Shown here: positions 25,898 to 34,135 of the stretch, piece by piece | How the letters are laid out: each line of letters opens with the position of its first letter | Position numbering within the stretch: the first letter of the stretch is position 1 | Made by a program: the position numbers and the translations under genes | DNA from: Clostridiaceae bacterium Marseille-Q4145 | GTDB taxonomy: Bacteria; Bacillota; Clostridia; Lachnospirales; Lachnospiraceae | Reading direction: 5' to 3' | Assembly (NCBI GenBank): GCA_018223365.1 | Contig: JAGTTP010000002.1 | Span: 248,001-312,000, forward strand | Length of the DNA stretch: 64,000 nt | Notes under the pieces: model-generated | What the model was told of the DNA's origin: nothing | The model's input: only the letters and a program-made list of their open reading frames with translations | Databases searched by the model: none

Positions 25898-27789
25898 CAC
25901 GTAAACAAATCATTTCAGGGATCTGCCTGATGCTTGCAGTTATTCTGATTGCATCAGGCAGTTATCTGTTCTTGTATCATTTCAATAATAAATATACCCG
26001 TCCGTCCCTGCAGCCTGCCAACGGACTGTTTATATTGTCTGAAGAAGACCTTGCTGCCCAGCCTCTTACATTTCTGACCTCCGGCTGGGCATACTATCCT
26101 GATGTGCTTCTTACCCCCGCAGATTTTGACAACCAGACATCAAACCATTATATGATCTATACGGAAATAGGACAATATTCCCATTTTGACCTGATGGGAA
26201 ATGATCAGCTTCCTCATGGAAGTGCCACTTATGCCCTGTGGCTTTCTCTGCCCCCTGGAACAGTCTGCGCCCTGGAATTGCCGGAAATCTTCAGTTCCTG
26301 CAATGTCTATATAGATGACCACCTCATCTTCCGGACCGGCAACCCGGATCCGTCTGCCTATAAAGCAAGAACTCAGGAGCATTTTCTGACTTTTACTTCC
26401 ACCGGAAATACCCGGATTCTGCTATCCGTCAGTGATTATTCCCACTACTACAGCGGACTTACTTATCCGCCTGCCTTCGGAACCCCGGAAGCAGTCTCCC
26501 GGTATCAAAATCTGCGTCTTGGCATCTGCATGGCTGCGGATGCGCTGGCGCTGCTCATTGCCCTTTTGGCATTCTATCTGGGTTTCCGTATGCATTATAA
26601 AAATGCACTCTGCTTCGGAGGACTCTGCCTTGCCATGGTAGGATTTACATCCTATCCGCTGATTCATACTTTTTTTGAATTACCTGTATTTCCTCTGTAT
26701 GCCATGGAACTCTTCTGCGGCTATCTGATTCCGTTTTTCGTGCTTCTGCTTCACAACCAGATCTGCGAAACTGACCGCCGCCCGTCAATGATCAGCCAGT
26801 ACCTTGCACTTTTCTTCTGCCTGCTGTCCTTTGGCTACAGTGCCTGTGCGCCTATGCTCACCACCGGACTCATGCAGGTATTTTCCGGTCTGGTCTTCAC
26901 CTACAAAGTCTTTCTGGTCCTGTGGCTTCTTATAACCGCATCCCTGGCTTTCAAACGGCAGACCCCGGAATCTGTACCTTTATTCTACGGAGACCTTTTC
27001 TATGCTACTTCCTTTTTCTGGGATCTGATGCTTCCGAAATTTGAGCCTGTCTATGGCGGATGGTTCTCCGAATGGGGTACCTCCCTCCTGCTGCTGATGA
27101 TCCTTTATACATTGTGGAATGATCTGGTGAAGGCATATTCTTTCCGCCTCACCTTCTCTGAAGAACAGCGACAGCTGACCCGGCAGATTGCGATCCAGAA
27201 AACCCACTATCAGGACTTATCCGACCGCATCGAGGAAACGGTGCGCATCCGACATGATTTTCGCCATCATATGCAGCTTTTAAATACATTGGTAGAAGAG
27301 GGAGAATATGAGAAATTAAAAGACTATCTGAAAGATTATCGAATTGCTTCTAATACGGACAGCCGTACCGTCCTCTGTCGGAATCTGATCATCGATGCGA
27401 TTTTGCAGTATTACAATACCCGCTGTCAGCAAAATCACATTGATCTGTCTGTCCATGCAGAGCTTTCCGCGGAACTGCCCTACTCAGATACAGATCTTTC
27501 CATCCTGTTTGGCAACCTTCTCGAAAATGCCTTTGAAGCCTGCACTTCTCAAATAAACGGTCGGAAATATATCCGCCTTCAGGCGGGATGGCAGCGTGAA
27601 AAACTCTGTCTGCGGGTAGAGAACAGCCATTCCAATCAGATCCATACCCACAAAGGCCGATACCTCTCCACCAAACATGATGGTGATGGCATCGGCACCC
27701 AGTCCGTCCGCGCTCTGACAGAACGCCTGCACGGACAGATCAAATTCGATGTGACCGACAACACCTTCCGGGTGTCAGTTATTTTATGA
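25894..27789 (+). CDS. Sensor histidine kinase, multi-helix membrane domain and GHKL ATPase
   Basis: A 631-residue protein. An N-terminal membrane helix (about 7-28) leads to an extracellular beta-rich domain (about 35-205). A block of about seven helices follows (about 210-400), as in 7TMR-DISM sensors. The phospho-acceptor motif RHDFRHHMQ lies near residue 452, and the GHKL ATPase has its N box NLLENAFEAC near 539 and a GIGTQSV motif near 599. GHKL kinases of this layout commonly pair with LytTR regulators, here the first gene of the operon. The stop lies only 4 bp from the stop of the convergent alkyltransferase gene, and no terminator is seen between them. Confidence 0.9.
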   Translation: MTRKQIISGICLMLAVILIASGSYLFLYHFNNKYTRPSLQPANGLFILSEEDLAAQPLTFLTSGWAYYPDVLLTPADFDNQTSNHYMIYTEIGQYSHFDLMGNDQLPHGSATYALWLSLPPGTVCALELPEIFSSCNVYIDDHLIFRTGNPDPSAYKARTQEHFLTFTSTGNTRILLSVSDYSHYYSGLTYPPAFGTPEAVSRYQNLRLGICMAADALALLIALLAFYLGFRMHYKNALCFGGLCLAMVGFTSYPLIHTFFELPVFPLYAMELFCGYLIPFFVLLLHNQICETDRRPSMISQYLALFFCLLSFGYSACAPMLTTGLMQVFSGLVFTYKVFLVLWLLITASLAFKRQTPESVPLFYGDLFYATSFFWDLMLPKFEPVYGGWFSEWGTSLLLLMILYTLWNDLVKAYSFRLTFSEEQRQLTRQIAIQKTHYQDLSDRIEETVRIRHDFRHHMQLLNTLVEEGEYEKLKDYLKDYRIASNTDSRTVLCRNLIIDAILQYYNTRCQQNHIDLSVHAELSAELPYSDTDLSILFGNLLENAFEACTSQINGRKYIRLQAGWQREKLCLRVENSHSNQIHTHKGRYLSTKHDGDGIGTQSVRALTERLHGQIKFDVTDNTFRVSVIL

Positions 27790-27793
27790 TTCG

Positions 27794-28291
27794 TCACAAA
27801 ACTGTACGTTCCAGTTCCAGCAATGCAGCCTTTTTATCAATTCCGCCCGCATAGCCTGTCAGACTTCCATTGGCTCCTATTACCCGATGGCAGGGAATGA
27901 TAATAGAAATTGCATTATGCCCTACTGCGCCACCTACTGCCTGGGCAGACATATGGGAAACTTGCTGTCTTTTGGCCATCTCCCGGGCAATCTCTCCATA
28001 AGTCATGGTCTTGCCATAGGGAATCTGTAACAGAATCTGCCACACCGCCTGTCGGAAGGCGGATCCAGCCGGATGAAGGGGCGGAGTGAATGCAGGTTCC
28101 TCGCCAGAAAAATATATATTCAGCCAATGTCTTGTCTCTGCAAGAACCGGTGTTTCCTTTAATAGCTGTTCTTCCGGAAGGGTTCTGGCAAAATATTTCT
28201 GCCCCTCAAACCACAGTCCTGTAAGGCCAGTATCATCAGCCGCCAGTAAGAGATTGCCTAATGGAGAATGATATGTGCCTGTATATGCCAT
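27794..28291 (-). CDS. ogt: Methylated-DNA--[protein]-cysteine S-methyltransferase
   Basis: A 165-residue single-domain enzyme that removes O6-alkyl groups from guanine by transfer to its own cysteine. The active-site motif PCHRVIG is present, with the preceding AVGGAVGHNAIS helix-turn region and IPYGKTMTYGEIA. The length is normal for Ogt/MGMT without the Ada N-terminal domain. It starts 2 bp after the stop of the upstream permease gene, with GAGG overlapping that stop, so it is the third gene of the operon behind the manganese riboswitch. An alkylation-repair enzyme in a metal-controlled operon is unusual. Confidence 0.95.
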   Translation of the reverse strand: MAYTGTYHSPLGNLLLAADDTGLTGLWFEGQKYFARTLPEEQLLKETPVLAETRHWLNIYFSGEEPAFTPPLHPAGSAFRQAVWQILLQIPYGKTMTYGEIAREMAKRQQVSHMSAQAVGGAVGHNAISIIIPCHRVIGANGSLTGYAGGIDKKAALLELERTVL

Positions 28292-28293
28292 CT

Positions 28294-29466
28294 TTACATT
28301 TCCTCTATTTCAGTTTTTGTCACCCGTTTGATATGTCGTTCTTTCAGACGCAGATATACGAATTCCCGAAAAATCGTATAGAGCACTGACAACAGCGGAA
28401 TGAAAACAAGCATTCCCACAATCCCCATAAGGTTACCGCCGATGGTAACTGCTGCCAGCACCCAGATTGATGGAAGTCCTACAGATTCGCCAACCACATG
28501 GGGATAGATCAGATTTCCTTCAATCTGCTGCAGCACCAGAAACACGATTATAAATAAGATTGCCTGTTTCGGGCTTACCATGAAGATCAAAAAACTTCCC
28601 ACTGCACAGCCGATGAATGCCCCGAAAATGGGAACCAATGCCGTAAACGCAATTAAAACGCCTATCAAAAGCGCATATGGCATCCTCAAAATACTTAATG
28701 TAACACAAAACATACATCCGAGAATGATGGCTTCCAGACACTGACCCGTAAGAAAATTCGCAAATGTCCGATAAGTCAGAGAACAGATTCGAAGAAAAGC
28801 CTCTGCTTTTTCTTTTGGAAGGAAAGCAAAAAACACTTTTCTGATCTGTATGTGCAGCTTTTCTTTCTGAAAAAGAATATAGCAGGAAAAAGAGAAAGCA
28901 ATGAAAAAGGTTGCTACTCCGCTGACGATGGAGCCCACTGCCGACACTGTCGTATTCATCATATTTCCTGCGCCATTTCCAAGAAAGCTGATCCCCCACT
29001 TGATCGCCTGGTCCGGTTGAAACTGTACCTGATCTACCAGCTTCATAATCTCCTGGTTATTGTGGGAAAATTCCCGAATCCAGCTTTGCATCTGCGGAAT
29101 AAAATCAGAAATGCTCATGAACAGAGTTCCCATTGTCCTTGTAAGCTGCGGAATCACCCCGAACATCACCAGTGCAATCACACCAATCCCCAATACGATT
29201 GTAAGGAGCAGGCTTATCGGTCTTGCCAGTTTTCCAACTGCTTTATTTTCTTTTTTTATCTTCGTAAAAATTTTCTTTTCCAAAAAGCTCATTGGCACAT
29301 TGGTTACAAATGCGATCACCCCACCAAGCACAAAGGGAAATAGAATGCTCCATATTTCCTTTAACACATCGAGCATCACATCAAACTTCCACAAGGCAGC
29401 CACAAGAAACGCTGTAAAGACAATGAGTTCCCGGATTTTTTTGACAGATATTTTGCTTGGATCCAC
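28294..29466 (-). CDS. AI-2E-family (PerM/YtvI-like) membrane permease
   Basis: A 390-residue protein with about eight hydrophobic helices. Family features are visible: a cytoplasmic N-terminus, early paired helices, a central variable part and the C-terminal block (LVPIFGAFIG, EGNLIYPHVVGESVGLPSIW). Substrates of this family are not settled; members have been linked to autoinducer-2, Na+/H+ exchange and export of small molecules. The GTG start was chosen because AAGGAG stands 7 nt upstream and the gene then begins just after the ATPase stop; an ATG 39 bp further upstream would overlap the ATPase gene. Co-transcription with the cation ATPase suggests an ion-related role. Confidence 0.9.
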   Translation of the reverse strand: MDPSKISVKKIRELIVFTAFLVAALWKFDVMLDVLKEIWSILFPFVLGGVIAFVTNVPMSFLEKKIFTKIKKENKAVGKLARPISLLLTIVLGIGVIALVMFGVIPQLTRTMGTLFMSISDFIPQMQSWIREFSHNNQEIMKLVDQVQFQPDQAIKWGISFLGNGAGNMMNTTVSAVGSIVSGVATFFIAFSFSCYILFQKEKLHIQIRKVFFAFLPKEKAEAFLRICSLTYRTFANFLTGQCLEAIILGCMFCVTLSILRMPYALLIGVLIAFTALVPIFGAFIGCAVGSFLIFMVSPKQAILFIIVFLVLQQIEGNLIYPHVVGESVGLPSIWVLAAVTIGGNLMGIVGMLVFIPLLSVLYTIFREFVYLRLKERHIKRVTKTEIEEM

Positions 29467-29477
29467 TAACATTCTCC

Positions 29478-32087
29478 TTATTTTCCTACTTTCATACGTA
29501 TCCATTTGAGCAGCTGAATGATCAGAAGACTGGCAAATGCATACAGATATACGCAGCCAAGCTGCATCAGATTCAGCGTCTCCACTTTAAACATGTGATG
29601 AAGTCCCGGAATCGTCAGTACAGCCGTAATGAGCACTGCCCCAAGGGCAAATGCTGCCTGAAGCCATTTGTTATTAAAGAACCGTTTTGTAAAGATAACC
29701 GGATGGTCTGATTTACAGTTGAATCCATGGAACAAACGTGCCAGGCAAAGTGTTCCGAAAGCATAGGTACTTCCGAGCAGCGCACCATTCTGATGATATC
29801 CAGTCAGGAATCCGACCATCGTCATTGCCCCAATCACCAGACCTTCCAGGCCGATTTTTTCAATAAAGTCTCTGGTCAGTATGGACTCGTTTGCAGATCT
29901 TGGTTTTTCATTCATCACCTCACTGTTATGGGGTTCCACACCCAGGGCAATTGCCGGAAGACTGTCCGTCAGGAGGTTAATAAACAGCAAATGTACCGGT
30001 GCAAAAGGAACCGGAAGTCCTGCAACGGATGCACAAAGGACTGTCAGAATTGCACCAAAGTTTCCTGACAGGAGAAACTGTATCGCGCGCTTGATATTCT
30101 GATATAAGTTTCGTCCATTTTCCACTGCTTTTATAATAGTTGCAAAATTGTCGTCTGTAAGCACCATCGCTGCGGCATCCTTTGCAACTTCTGTTCCGGT
30201 CACTCCCATTGCAACACCAATATCTGCCTGCTTCAATGCCGGAGCATCATTCACACCATCTCCAGTCATTGCCACGATCATCCCTTTCTCCTGCCATGCT
30301 CGTACAATACGGATCTTGTGCTCCGGTGACACTCTTGCATACACAGAAACATGGGGAACAAATTCTTTCAGCTGCTCATCACTCATATTTTCAATATCAG
30401 CGCCCTCACAGGCCTCTGATAAATCATGCAAAATTCCAATTCTCTTTGCAATTGCCGCCGCTGTAATTTTATGGTCTCCCGTGATCATGACTGGTCGAAT
30501 TCCTGCTTTTATACATTCTGCAACTGCTGCCCTGGATTCTTCCCTTGGCGGATCCATCATAGCAATCAGGCCAAGAAATACCAGATGTTTCTCATCTTCC
30601 GTTGTCAATACATGGTTCTCCGGAATTTCACGATAGGTAAATGCCAGTACCCGTAACCCTTCCATCGAAAAATCCTGATTCTGCCGTTGGATTTCTTCTC
30701 TGTCTGCTTCCGTAATTTCCCTGACTCCATCTTTCGTCCAGATTCGCTCTGTCCGCTCCAGAAGCCGGTCGACCGCTCCTTTTACGATCATCCGGTTCTC
30801 ACCATTGATTCTGTGAAGTGTTGACATCATCTTACGGTCACTGTCAAAAGGAAGTTCTCCTTCCCTCGGATAAACCTTTCTTACACTTGCGGCCTCTATT
30901 CCATATCGACTGCCCAGATTGATCAATGCAGTTTCCGTCGGATCTCCGATTTCCACTCCATTTTCATTTGTCGAGTCATTACACAAAATGCTGTAATCCA
31001 AAAGACATCTTTGTGCCGGGTCTGCCACATCAATTGCGTCTGATGCAATCCTTTTTCCGTCAATATAATAATCTTCCACTGTCATTTTATTCTGCGTGAG
31101 CGTTCCTGTCTTGTCCGAACAAATGACAGACACGCTTCCCAGACCTTCCACAGCCTGAAGCTTACGAATGATTGCATGCTCTTTTGCCATCTTCTGGGTT
31201 CCAAAAGAAAGAACAATTGTCACGATAGAACTTAAGGCTTCCGGAATTGCTGCAACTGCAAGGGCTACTGCAAACATAAATGCACTGCTGATCTTCTCAC
31301 CGCGAAGTACATTGATTCCAAACAGGATTCCGCAAAATACAATGATAAGAATGGAAAGTTTCTTTCCAAATTCATCCAGATTTGCCTGAAGGGGTGTTTG
31401 TTTTTCCGAAGTTGATTTCAAAAGTCCCGCAATCTTTCCAACCTCTGTCTGCATTCCTACATTTGTTACAACTGCTTTGCCTCGCCCATATGTCACAAAG
31501 CTGCTGGAAAACAGCATGTTTGTCCGATCACCAAGGGGTGCTTCTGTCAAAATAGTATCCATACTCTTTTCAACTGCAAGGCTTTCGCCGGTAAGGGCAC
31601 TCTCATCAGCCTTAAGACTGGCATTTTCAATCAGCCTTCCGTCTGCCGGAATCATATCACCTGCTTCAAGCAGGATCACATCTCCAACAACCAGCTCTCT
31701 TGCCGGGAGCTGTACCGTTACCCCATCACGCAATACCTTTGCCTCCGGACAGGCAAGCTTCTTTAAACTCTGCAGGGACTGTTCCGCTTTTACTGTCTGC
31801 ACAGTTCCCAAAATCGCATTGATCGTAATGACAATCACGATAACTGCTGCACTTTCCACATCTCCAAGGATTCCGGATATCACTGCCGATGCAATTAGGA
31901 TCAACACTAAAAAATCCTTATACTGCTCAAAGAAAACCTGCAAAACACTTTTTTTCTTTCCTTCTGCAAGCTCATTCCATCCACATTTCGTTCTGGCCCT
32001 TTGGACCTCTTCACTGGTAAGCCCTGATTTCCTGCTTTCCACACGGTCGAAAACTTCTTCAACTGTCTGTTGATAAATTTCCTTCAT
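29478..32087 (-). CDS. P2-type cation-translocating ATPase, probable Mn2+ (or Ca2+) exporter
   Basis: An 869-residue P-type ATPase of the Ca2+-ATPase-like P2 branch. The actuator TGES, phosphorylation motif DKTGTLTQNK, nucleotide-site MITGDHKITAAAIA and hinge GDGVNDAPALKQAD are all present. In the membrane part, IPEAL (M4) and NLLTDSLPA (M6) fit the P2A cation site. The start (MKEIYQ) follows AGGAGG at 8 nt; a TTG seven codons earlier is an alternative. The gene is usually labelled a calcium ATPase by family, but the yybP-ykoY riboswitch in its leader senses Mn2+, so Mn2+ export is the likely physiological role. It heads an operon with a permease and ogt. Confidence 0.93.
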   Translation of the reverse strand: MKEIYQQTVEEVFDRVESRKSGLTSEEVQRARTKCGWNELAEGKKKSVLQVFFEQYKDFLVLILIASAVISGILGDVESAAVIVIVITINAILGTVQTVKAEQSLQSLKKLACPEAKVLRDGVTVQLPARELVVGDVILLEAGDMIPADGRLIENASLKADESALTGESLAVEKSMDTILTEAPLGDRTNMLFSSSFVTYGRGKAVVTNVGMQTEVGKIAGLLKSTSEKQTPLQANLDEFGKKLSILIIVFCGILFGINVLRGEKISSAFMFAVALAVAAIPEALSSIVTIVLSFGTQKMAKEHAIIRKLQAVEGLGSVSVICSDKTGTLTQNKMTVEDYYIDGKRIASDAIDVADPAQRCLLDYSILCNDSTNENGVEIGDPTETALINLGSRYGIEAASVRKVYPREGELPFDSDRKMMSTLHRINGENRMIVKGAVDRLLERTERIWTKDGVREITEADREEIQRQNQDFSMEGLRVLAFTYREIPENHVLTTEDEKHLVFLGLIAMMDPPREESRAAVAECIKAGIRPVMITGDHKITAAAIAKRIGILHDLSEACEGADIENMSDEQLKEFVPHVSVYARVSPEHKIRIVRAWQEKGMIVAMTGDGVNDAPALKQADIGVAMGVTGTEVAKDAAAMVLTDDNFATIIKAVENGRNLYQNIKRAIQFLLSGNFGAILTVLCASVAGLPVPFAPVHLLFINLLTDSLPAIALGVEPHNSEVMNEKPRSANESILTRDFIEKIGLEGLVIGAMTMVGFLTGYHQNGALLGSTYAFGTLCLARLFHGFNCKSDHPVIFTKRFFNNKWLQAAFALGAVLITAVLTIPGLHHMFKVETLNLMQLGCVYLYAFASLLIIQLLKWIRMKVGK

Positions 32088-32163
32088 TACTTTTGCCTCC
32101 TTTTGCAAACTTATAACAACTGTAATTCTGATGCAAGGAAAGGTTTTTTTTATAAAATGATAT

Positions 32164-32210
32164 AAAAAAAGAGACCTTTATTGCATCACAAATAATGCAA
32201 TAAAAGTCTC
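32164..32210 (-). terminator. Riboswitch-controlled intrinsic terminator before the P-type ATPase
   Basis: On the minus strand GAGACUUUUAUUGCAU pairs with AUGCAAUAAAGGUCUC (one unpaired base) and is followed by seven U. The 5' arm is also the 3' side of the aptamer closing helix, so ligand binding should prevent the terminator. Confidence 0.9.
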
Positions 32211-32297
32211 ACCATTTTCTTGCAGTACCGGGTGTCTCCACCGTACTGACGACACTGCAAACGCGGATTCCCAAACGTAGGTTACTCCCCTTTATCG
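32200..32297 (-). ncRNA. yybP-ykoY (Mn2+) riboswitch aptamer
   Basis: The minus-strand leader contains the class hallmarks in order: AAAGGGGAGUA at the 5' side, the paired region with GUCGUCA, a GGUGGAGACACC-like hairpin and a GAGACUUUUAUUGC 3' side. The closing helix forms between GAUAAAG and CUUUUAUU. The intrinsic terminator overlaps its 3' strand, giving an ON switch for the cation ATPase operon when Mn2+ is high. Identification is from recalled consensus, not from a covariance search. Confidence 0.85.
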
Positions 32298-32303
32298 GGA
32301 TAC

Positions 32304-32332
32304 ATGATATAACAAAGTCCCCCCTGTGTCAA
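32304..32332 (-). promoter_or_regulatory. Promoter of the riboswitch/ATPase operon
   Basis: On the minus strand TTGACA (32327-32332) and TATCAT (32304-32309) are separated by 17 bp. Transcription would start about 7 nt downstream, right at the 5' end of the aptamer. The -35 box lies about 12 bp after the stop of the upstream ligase gene, and no terminator is seen between them. Confidence 0.75.
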
Positions 32333-32344
32333 GGTACTTTATGC

Positions 32345-33877
32345 TTAATACCGCTTAATTTTCTTCGACGGTGTCTTTGGAAACTCTGTATTTCTGACCT
32401 TCAGTCGATAAATCCGCTTATACGCCGGTGCCTGCTCATTATAGCCATCGATAAGTTTCTGGAGCGCCTCTGTGATGCTGTTTTCAGCACGTCCCTGGGC
32501 TTTCATCTCCTCTTCGTCCGGGAAAACTTCCGCTTCAATGACACCTTCTGCCTCCCGTACCAGAATCTCCCTGATCAGGGGCTGTTCCAACAGCTTATTT
32601 TCCAGTTCTTCCGGTGAAACATTTTCCCCATTCTTCGTAATGATGAGGTTCTTCTTTCTTCCGGTCAGGAAAAGGAAACCGTCTTCGTCCACATATCCCA
32701 GATCTCCGGTCAGAAGCCAGCCATTCTGTAATGTTTCCGCTGTCTCCTCCGGCATATGATAATATCCCTGCATGACGCTGCTGCCGCGCACCTGCAGTTC
32801 TCCATCCACCACTCTTGCCTCACAGTTAGGAAGGAGCTGTCCTACAGAACCTTTTCGGATATTCCAGCTCAACGTCGTGCTGATCACCGGGGAACATTCT
32901 GTCATACCGTATCCCTGCAAAATGGCAATGTCATATTTTGCAAACAGATCCAAAAGCTCCGGCTGCAGATAGGCACCACCACTGCAGATCGTGTGGAATT
33001 GTTCTCCAAATACTGCTTCTTTCACCATTTTCGGATCTTTATCTCCTGCTGCCGCCAGCTTTTTCGCCAGGGTTTCAATCATCATGGGCACCATGAGCAT
33101 GATGTTTGGCCGAAACAGTTTGATATTGGCCGCCATCCGGAACAGGGAATCATTAATACAGATCACAGATCCGCTTGAAATACCTTTTAAAATATCCATG
33201 CTCAGACAATAAGCGTGATGAACCGGCAGCACAGAGAGAAGCACACTTCGTTCCGGAAATTTCATATCCAGACAGGTGGCATTTTCTGCAAGATTCCGAT
33301 GGGTAAGCATAACCCCCTTACTCTTTCCGGTAGTACCGGAGGTAAAGAGAATAGAAGCCAGCTGATCCGGCTGCAGATCCGCCCTCGCACCAGTTCCCGG
33401 TTCCATCTCCTCCAGTGTCATTTCCATCAGCTTCGGCAAAGCCAGGATTCCATCTCCATCTTCTGTCTTCCGCATGGAAATAAGATAACGAAGCTTTGGA
33501 CACTGGATTCTTGCTGCTTCCAGCACATCTTTTCTTGCTTCATCTGCCACCAGAACCACTGCATCTGCACGGTCGACAAGTTCACAGACATCTGCAGCCG
33601 GAAGGGATGCATCCAATGGTACTGCCACACTTCCACTGTTCACCGTTCCAAAATAGGACAGAATCCACTCATAGGAAGTAGGACCAATCAGTGCCACATG
33701 CCCTCCTCTGACCTTCAGCGCTTCCAGAAGATCAGAAAAATGCTCGCTGTCTTTTCGAAGATCCGTATAACTTTTCTCAGCAACCGTGCCTTTTCCTGAC
33801 TTATAACGAATGACAATTTCCTCTCCCCAGGTTTCTTCCGCCTGTACCAACAATTCCCGTATGGTGCTTACCTTCAT
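32345..33877 (-). CDS. Acyl/aryl-adenylating ligase (AMP-binding, ANL superfamily)
   Basis: A 510-residue enzyme that activates a carboxylic acid as acyl-AMP, presumably for loading onto the adjacent acyl carrier protein. The core motifs LFTSGTTGKSKGVMLTHRN, YGMTECSPV and LTGDLGYVDEDGFLFLTGRKK are intact, and the C-terminal catalytic lysine lies in PSKKIKRY. The length is normal for a free-standing ligase. It begins 2 bp after the carrier protein stop and is the last gene of the four-gene cluster. Substrate specificity cannot be read from the sequence; a fatty or aryl acid is possible. Confidence 0.92.
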   Translation of the reverse strand: MKVSTIRELLVQAEETWGEEIVIRYKSGKGTVAEKSYTDLRKDSEHFSDLLEALKVRGGHVALIGPTSYEWILSYFGTVNSGSVAVPLDASLPAADVCELVDRADAVVLVADEARKDVLEAARIQCPKLRYLISMRKTEDGDGILALPKLMEMTLEEMEPGTGARADLQPDQLASILFTSGTTGKSKGVMLTHRNLAENATCLDMKFPERSVLLSVLPVHHAYCLSMDILKGISSGSVICINDSLFRMAANIKLFRPNIMLMVPMMIETLAKKLAAAGDKDPKMVKEAVFGEQFHTICSGGAYLQPELLDLFAKYDIAILQGYGMTECSPVISTTLSWNIRKGSVGQLLPNCEARVVDGELQVRGSSVMQGYYHMPEETAETLQNGWLLTGDLGYVDEDGFLFLTGRKKNLIITKNGENVSPEELENKLLEQPLIREILVREAEGVIEAEVFPDEEEMKAQGRAENSITEALQKLIDGYNEQAPAYKRIYRLKVRNTEFPKTPSKKIKRY

Positions 33878-33879
33878 AT

Positions 33880-34113
33880 CTACTCCTCTCCGGTCAGCTT
33901 CTCCAGATAGTTCACTGCCTCCTGCACGGTGCGGATACCTGCTGCTGTCTGCTGATCTACTTCCACTTCAAAGGTATCCTCCAGTTCTCCAAGCATACTC
34001 ATAAAATCAAAGGACGTAAATCCCAGGTCTTCCATAAAACGGGATTCCGGCTGAATCTGCTCAGGCTCTACTTCCACATAATTACAAATAATTTCTTTTA
34101 ACTGTTCCAGCAT
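33880..34113 (-). CDS. Acyl/peptidyl carrier protein of the small biosynthetic cluster
   Basis: A 77-residue acidic helical protein with a carrier fold. The phosphopantetheine attachment serine is in LGFTSFDFM, replacing the usual LGxDSL motif (Thr in place of Asp before Ser). It differs clearly from the housekeeping acyl carrier protein at 49 kb. It sits between the condensation-like gene and the adenylating ligase, so it is probably loaded by the ligase and read by the condensation-like enzyme. Confidence 0.9.
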   Translation of the reverse strand: MLEQLKEIICNYVEVEPEQIQPESRFMEDLGFTSFDFMSMLGELEDTFEVEVDQQTAAGIRTVQEAVNYLEKLTGEE

Positions 34114-34135
34114 TTCTTTTTCTCCCCTTTTTTCT

